Shown here: positions 5,276 through 6,497 of the stretch, piece after piece
Layout: every line of letters begins with the position of its first letter
Numbering within the stretch: position 1 is the first letter of the stretch
Source: an uncultured Porphyromonadaceae bacterium
GTDB lineage: Bacteria > Bacteroidota > Bacteroidia > Bacteroidales > Muribaculaceae
Assembly (NCBI GenBank): GCA_902494595.1
Contig: CABUTY010000079.1
Span: forward strand, 1 to 6,497
DNA: 6,497 nt
Direction: 5' to 3'
The notes under the pieces: generated by a model
Seen by the model: the letters and a program-made list of their open reading frames with translations, nothing else
What the model was told of the DNA's origin: nothing
The model's database searches: none
Translations under genes and position numbers: made by a program

Positions 5276-6497
5276 AAATTCAAAGGAATCATCACGCTCT
5301 GCATGTGCGGAGCCTTCGCCTTGGGAGTATCGGCCCAGACCCATGTGGAGGGTCAGGAATACTTCAAGGCCGACCAGTTCGATAATGCCAAGGAACTGTT
5401 GACTCGTGCCCTCAACAATGCGGGTACCGACAAATCAGTCGCCAACTATTACCTGGGCATGATAGCAGTAGAGGAAAACAAGCTCGACGAGGCCGGCAAA
5501 TACTTTGCCGCCGGCGTACAGGCCAACCCCGACTATGCCTACAACTATGTGGGACAGGGATTGCTGAAGCTCAAGAGCGGAGATGCCAAGACTGCCGAAC
5601 AGGATTTCAAGCAGGCCGACAAGCTCGCCAAGAAGGATCCGGGCGTTGTGATAGCTATAGCCCGCGCCTACAACGACGTTGACCCCGTGGCTTATGCCAA
5701 GCAGATTGACAAGAATGTGGAGAAAGCCCGCAAGTGGAACATGCAGAACCCCGACATCTACATCTTCGAGGGAGACCGTTTCCGCGTGCAGAAAGATGCC
5801 GGCAAGGCTGCAGGCATGTACGAGATGGCAGCCAACTACGACAAGGCCGCTGCCCCCGCATACGTGAAATATGCAAGCCTCTTCACCCGCGTCAACCAGG
5901 ACTACGCCATCAAGAAGCTTCAGGAGCTTCTGAGCGTAAATCCTAACTCGGCTCTCGGACAGCGAGAGCTCGCCAACGCCTACTACAACAAAGGCGATTA
6001 CGCCAATGCCGCCAAACAGTATGCCGCATATGTCAACAACCCGAGCCACTTCAAGAGCGACGAGAACCGCTACGCGTTCCTCCTCTTCTATGGCGGCGAC
6101 TTCCAGAAAGGATACGACTATGCCACGCAGCGTCTCAAACAGAATCCTGCCGACTTCACCGCGATGCGTTACCAGTTCATGAACGCCGCCCAGATACCGG
6201 CGCTCAAGGACCAATACCTCACCCTGGCTGAAAATCTGGTCAAGACACATGCCAAGAATCCCAAGGAGAACCGTTTCGCTCCCATCGACTATAACCTCAT
6301 CTCGCAAGAGCTGAGCAGCGCCAAGAAATTCGACGAGGCTGTGAACCTTCTTGAAGAGGGTATCAAGGACAATCCCGACAATGCCGCCCTCAACAAGCAG
6401 CTCGCCATGATCTACATCGACGCCAGCGACACGATTCCCAACAGCCTCGCTCTTGCAGCAAAGGCTTTCAAGGGTTATATCGACAAGACTGAGGAGC
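5273..6497 (+). CDS. Exported tetratricopeptide-repeat protein (3' end beyond window)
   Basis: An open frame of 408 codons that runs off the right edge. Residues 1-21 form a signal peptide (hydrophobic core ITLCMCGAFALGV, cleavage after VSA before Q22), with no lipobox in the expected place, so the protein should be periplasmic. The rest is built of TPR helix pairs: clear units lie at about 23-56, 57-90 (with EENKLDEAGKYF, 67-78), 91-123 (SGDAKTAEQDF, 102-112), 161-195, 227-258 (LANAYYNKGDYANAAKQY, 233-250), 262-293 and 337-370 (KKFDEAVNLLEEGI, 351-364), with more degenerate units between. TPR arrays serve as protein-binding scaffolds. The start at 5273 is chosen over 5262 because only it leads to the signal peptide and the long frame. 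It is 26 bases after the PstS-like gene, so the two are very likely co-transcribed and may act together in the periplasm. The C-terminal length and any further domain cannot be judged. Confidence 0.88.
   Translation, partial: MKFKGIITLCMCGAFALGVSAQTHVEGQEYFKADQFDNAKELLTRALNNAGTDKSVANYYLGMIAVEENKLDEAGKYFAAGVQANPDYAYNYVGQGLLKLKSGDAKTAEQDFKQADKLAKKDPGVVIAIARAYNDVDPVAYAKQIDKNVEKARKWNMQNPDIYIFEGDRFRVQKDAGKAAGMYEMAANYDKAAAPAYVKYASLFTRVNQDYAIKKLQELLSVNPNSALGQRELANAYYNKGDYANAAKQYAAYVNNPSHFKSDENRYAFLLFYGGDFQKGYDYATQRLKQNPADFTAMRYQFMNAAQIPALKDQYLTLAENLVKTHAKNPKENRFAPIDYNLISQELSSAKKFDEAVNLLEEGIKDNPDNAALNKQLAMIYIDASDTIPNSLALAAKAFKGYIDKTEE

Noticed and set aside
5435..6307. Minus-strand open frame opposite the TPR gene
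   Set aside because: The + frame shows a signal peptide and regular TPR periodicity; the antisense product is a Val/Gly/Leu-rich shadow.
1..6497. CRISPR array, insertion sequence, tRNA or rRNA gene
   Set aside because: No spaced repeats, transposase motifs with terminal inverted repeats, cloverleaf or rRNA-like sequence were seen.

Overview
The window looks like a chromosomal segment from a Bacteroidales bacterium. Three things point there: the promoters fit the Bacteroidetes form (TTTG or TTG about 20 bases upstream of TAnnTTTG), genes start after A-rich leaders with almost no Shine-Dalgarno sequence, and the protein architectures (two tandem long ExbD proteins, a TonB with an N-terminal 'GKNKDFGAYQIRK' type motif) are typical of the phylum. 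The roughly 50% GC coding sequence would suit a gut family such as Muribaculaceae, but that is only a guess.

Layout. Positions 1-183 are intergenic: a terminator hairpin for an upstream gene outside the window (33-63), an AT-rich stretch, then a promoter (162-191) followed by a long untranslated leader of about 230 bases with a 14-bp tandem repeat and a small hairpin. The first transcription unit is exbB (431-1294), exbD copy 1 (1347-2072), exbD copy 2 (2077-2853) and tonB (2890-3759), closed by a strong intrinsic terminator (3782-3822). A second promoter (3859-3889) starts a second unit: a 70-residue membrane hairpin protein (3969-4181), a PstS-like substrate-binding lipoprotein (4242-5246) and an exported TPR protein (5273 to beyond the window end). 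All genes are on the + strand.

How they work together. ExbB and the two ExbD proteins should form the inner-membrane proton channel that energises TonB, which then drives outer-membrane TonB-dependent receptors (SusC-like transporters in this phylum). The second unit sits directly behind and encodes three cell-envelope proteins with no permease or ATPase in view. This makes classical phosphate import an unlikely job for the PstS-like protein; an envelope role linked to the TonB motor is a reasonable inference but is not shown by sequence.

I found no mobile elements, RNA genes or CRISPR. The most interesting points are the paired, differently elaborated ExbD proteins, the orphan PstS-like/TPR/small-membrane unit behind the TonB motor, and an 11-bp tandem duplication at the TPR gene start that creates a four-codon mini-ORF overlapping the start codon.
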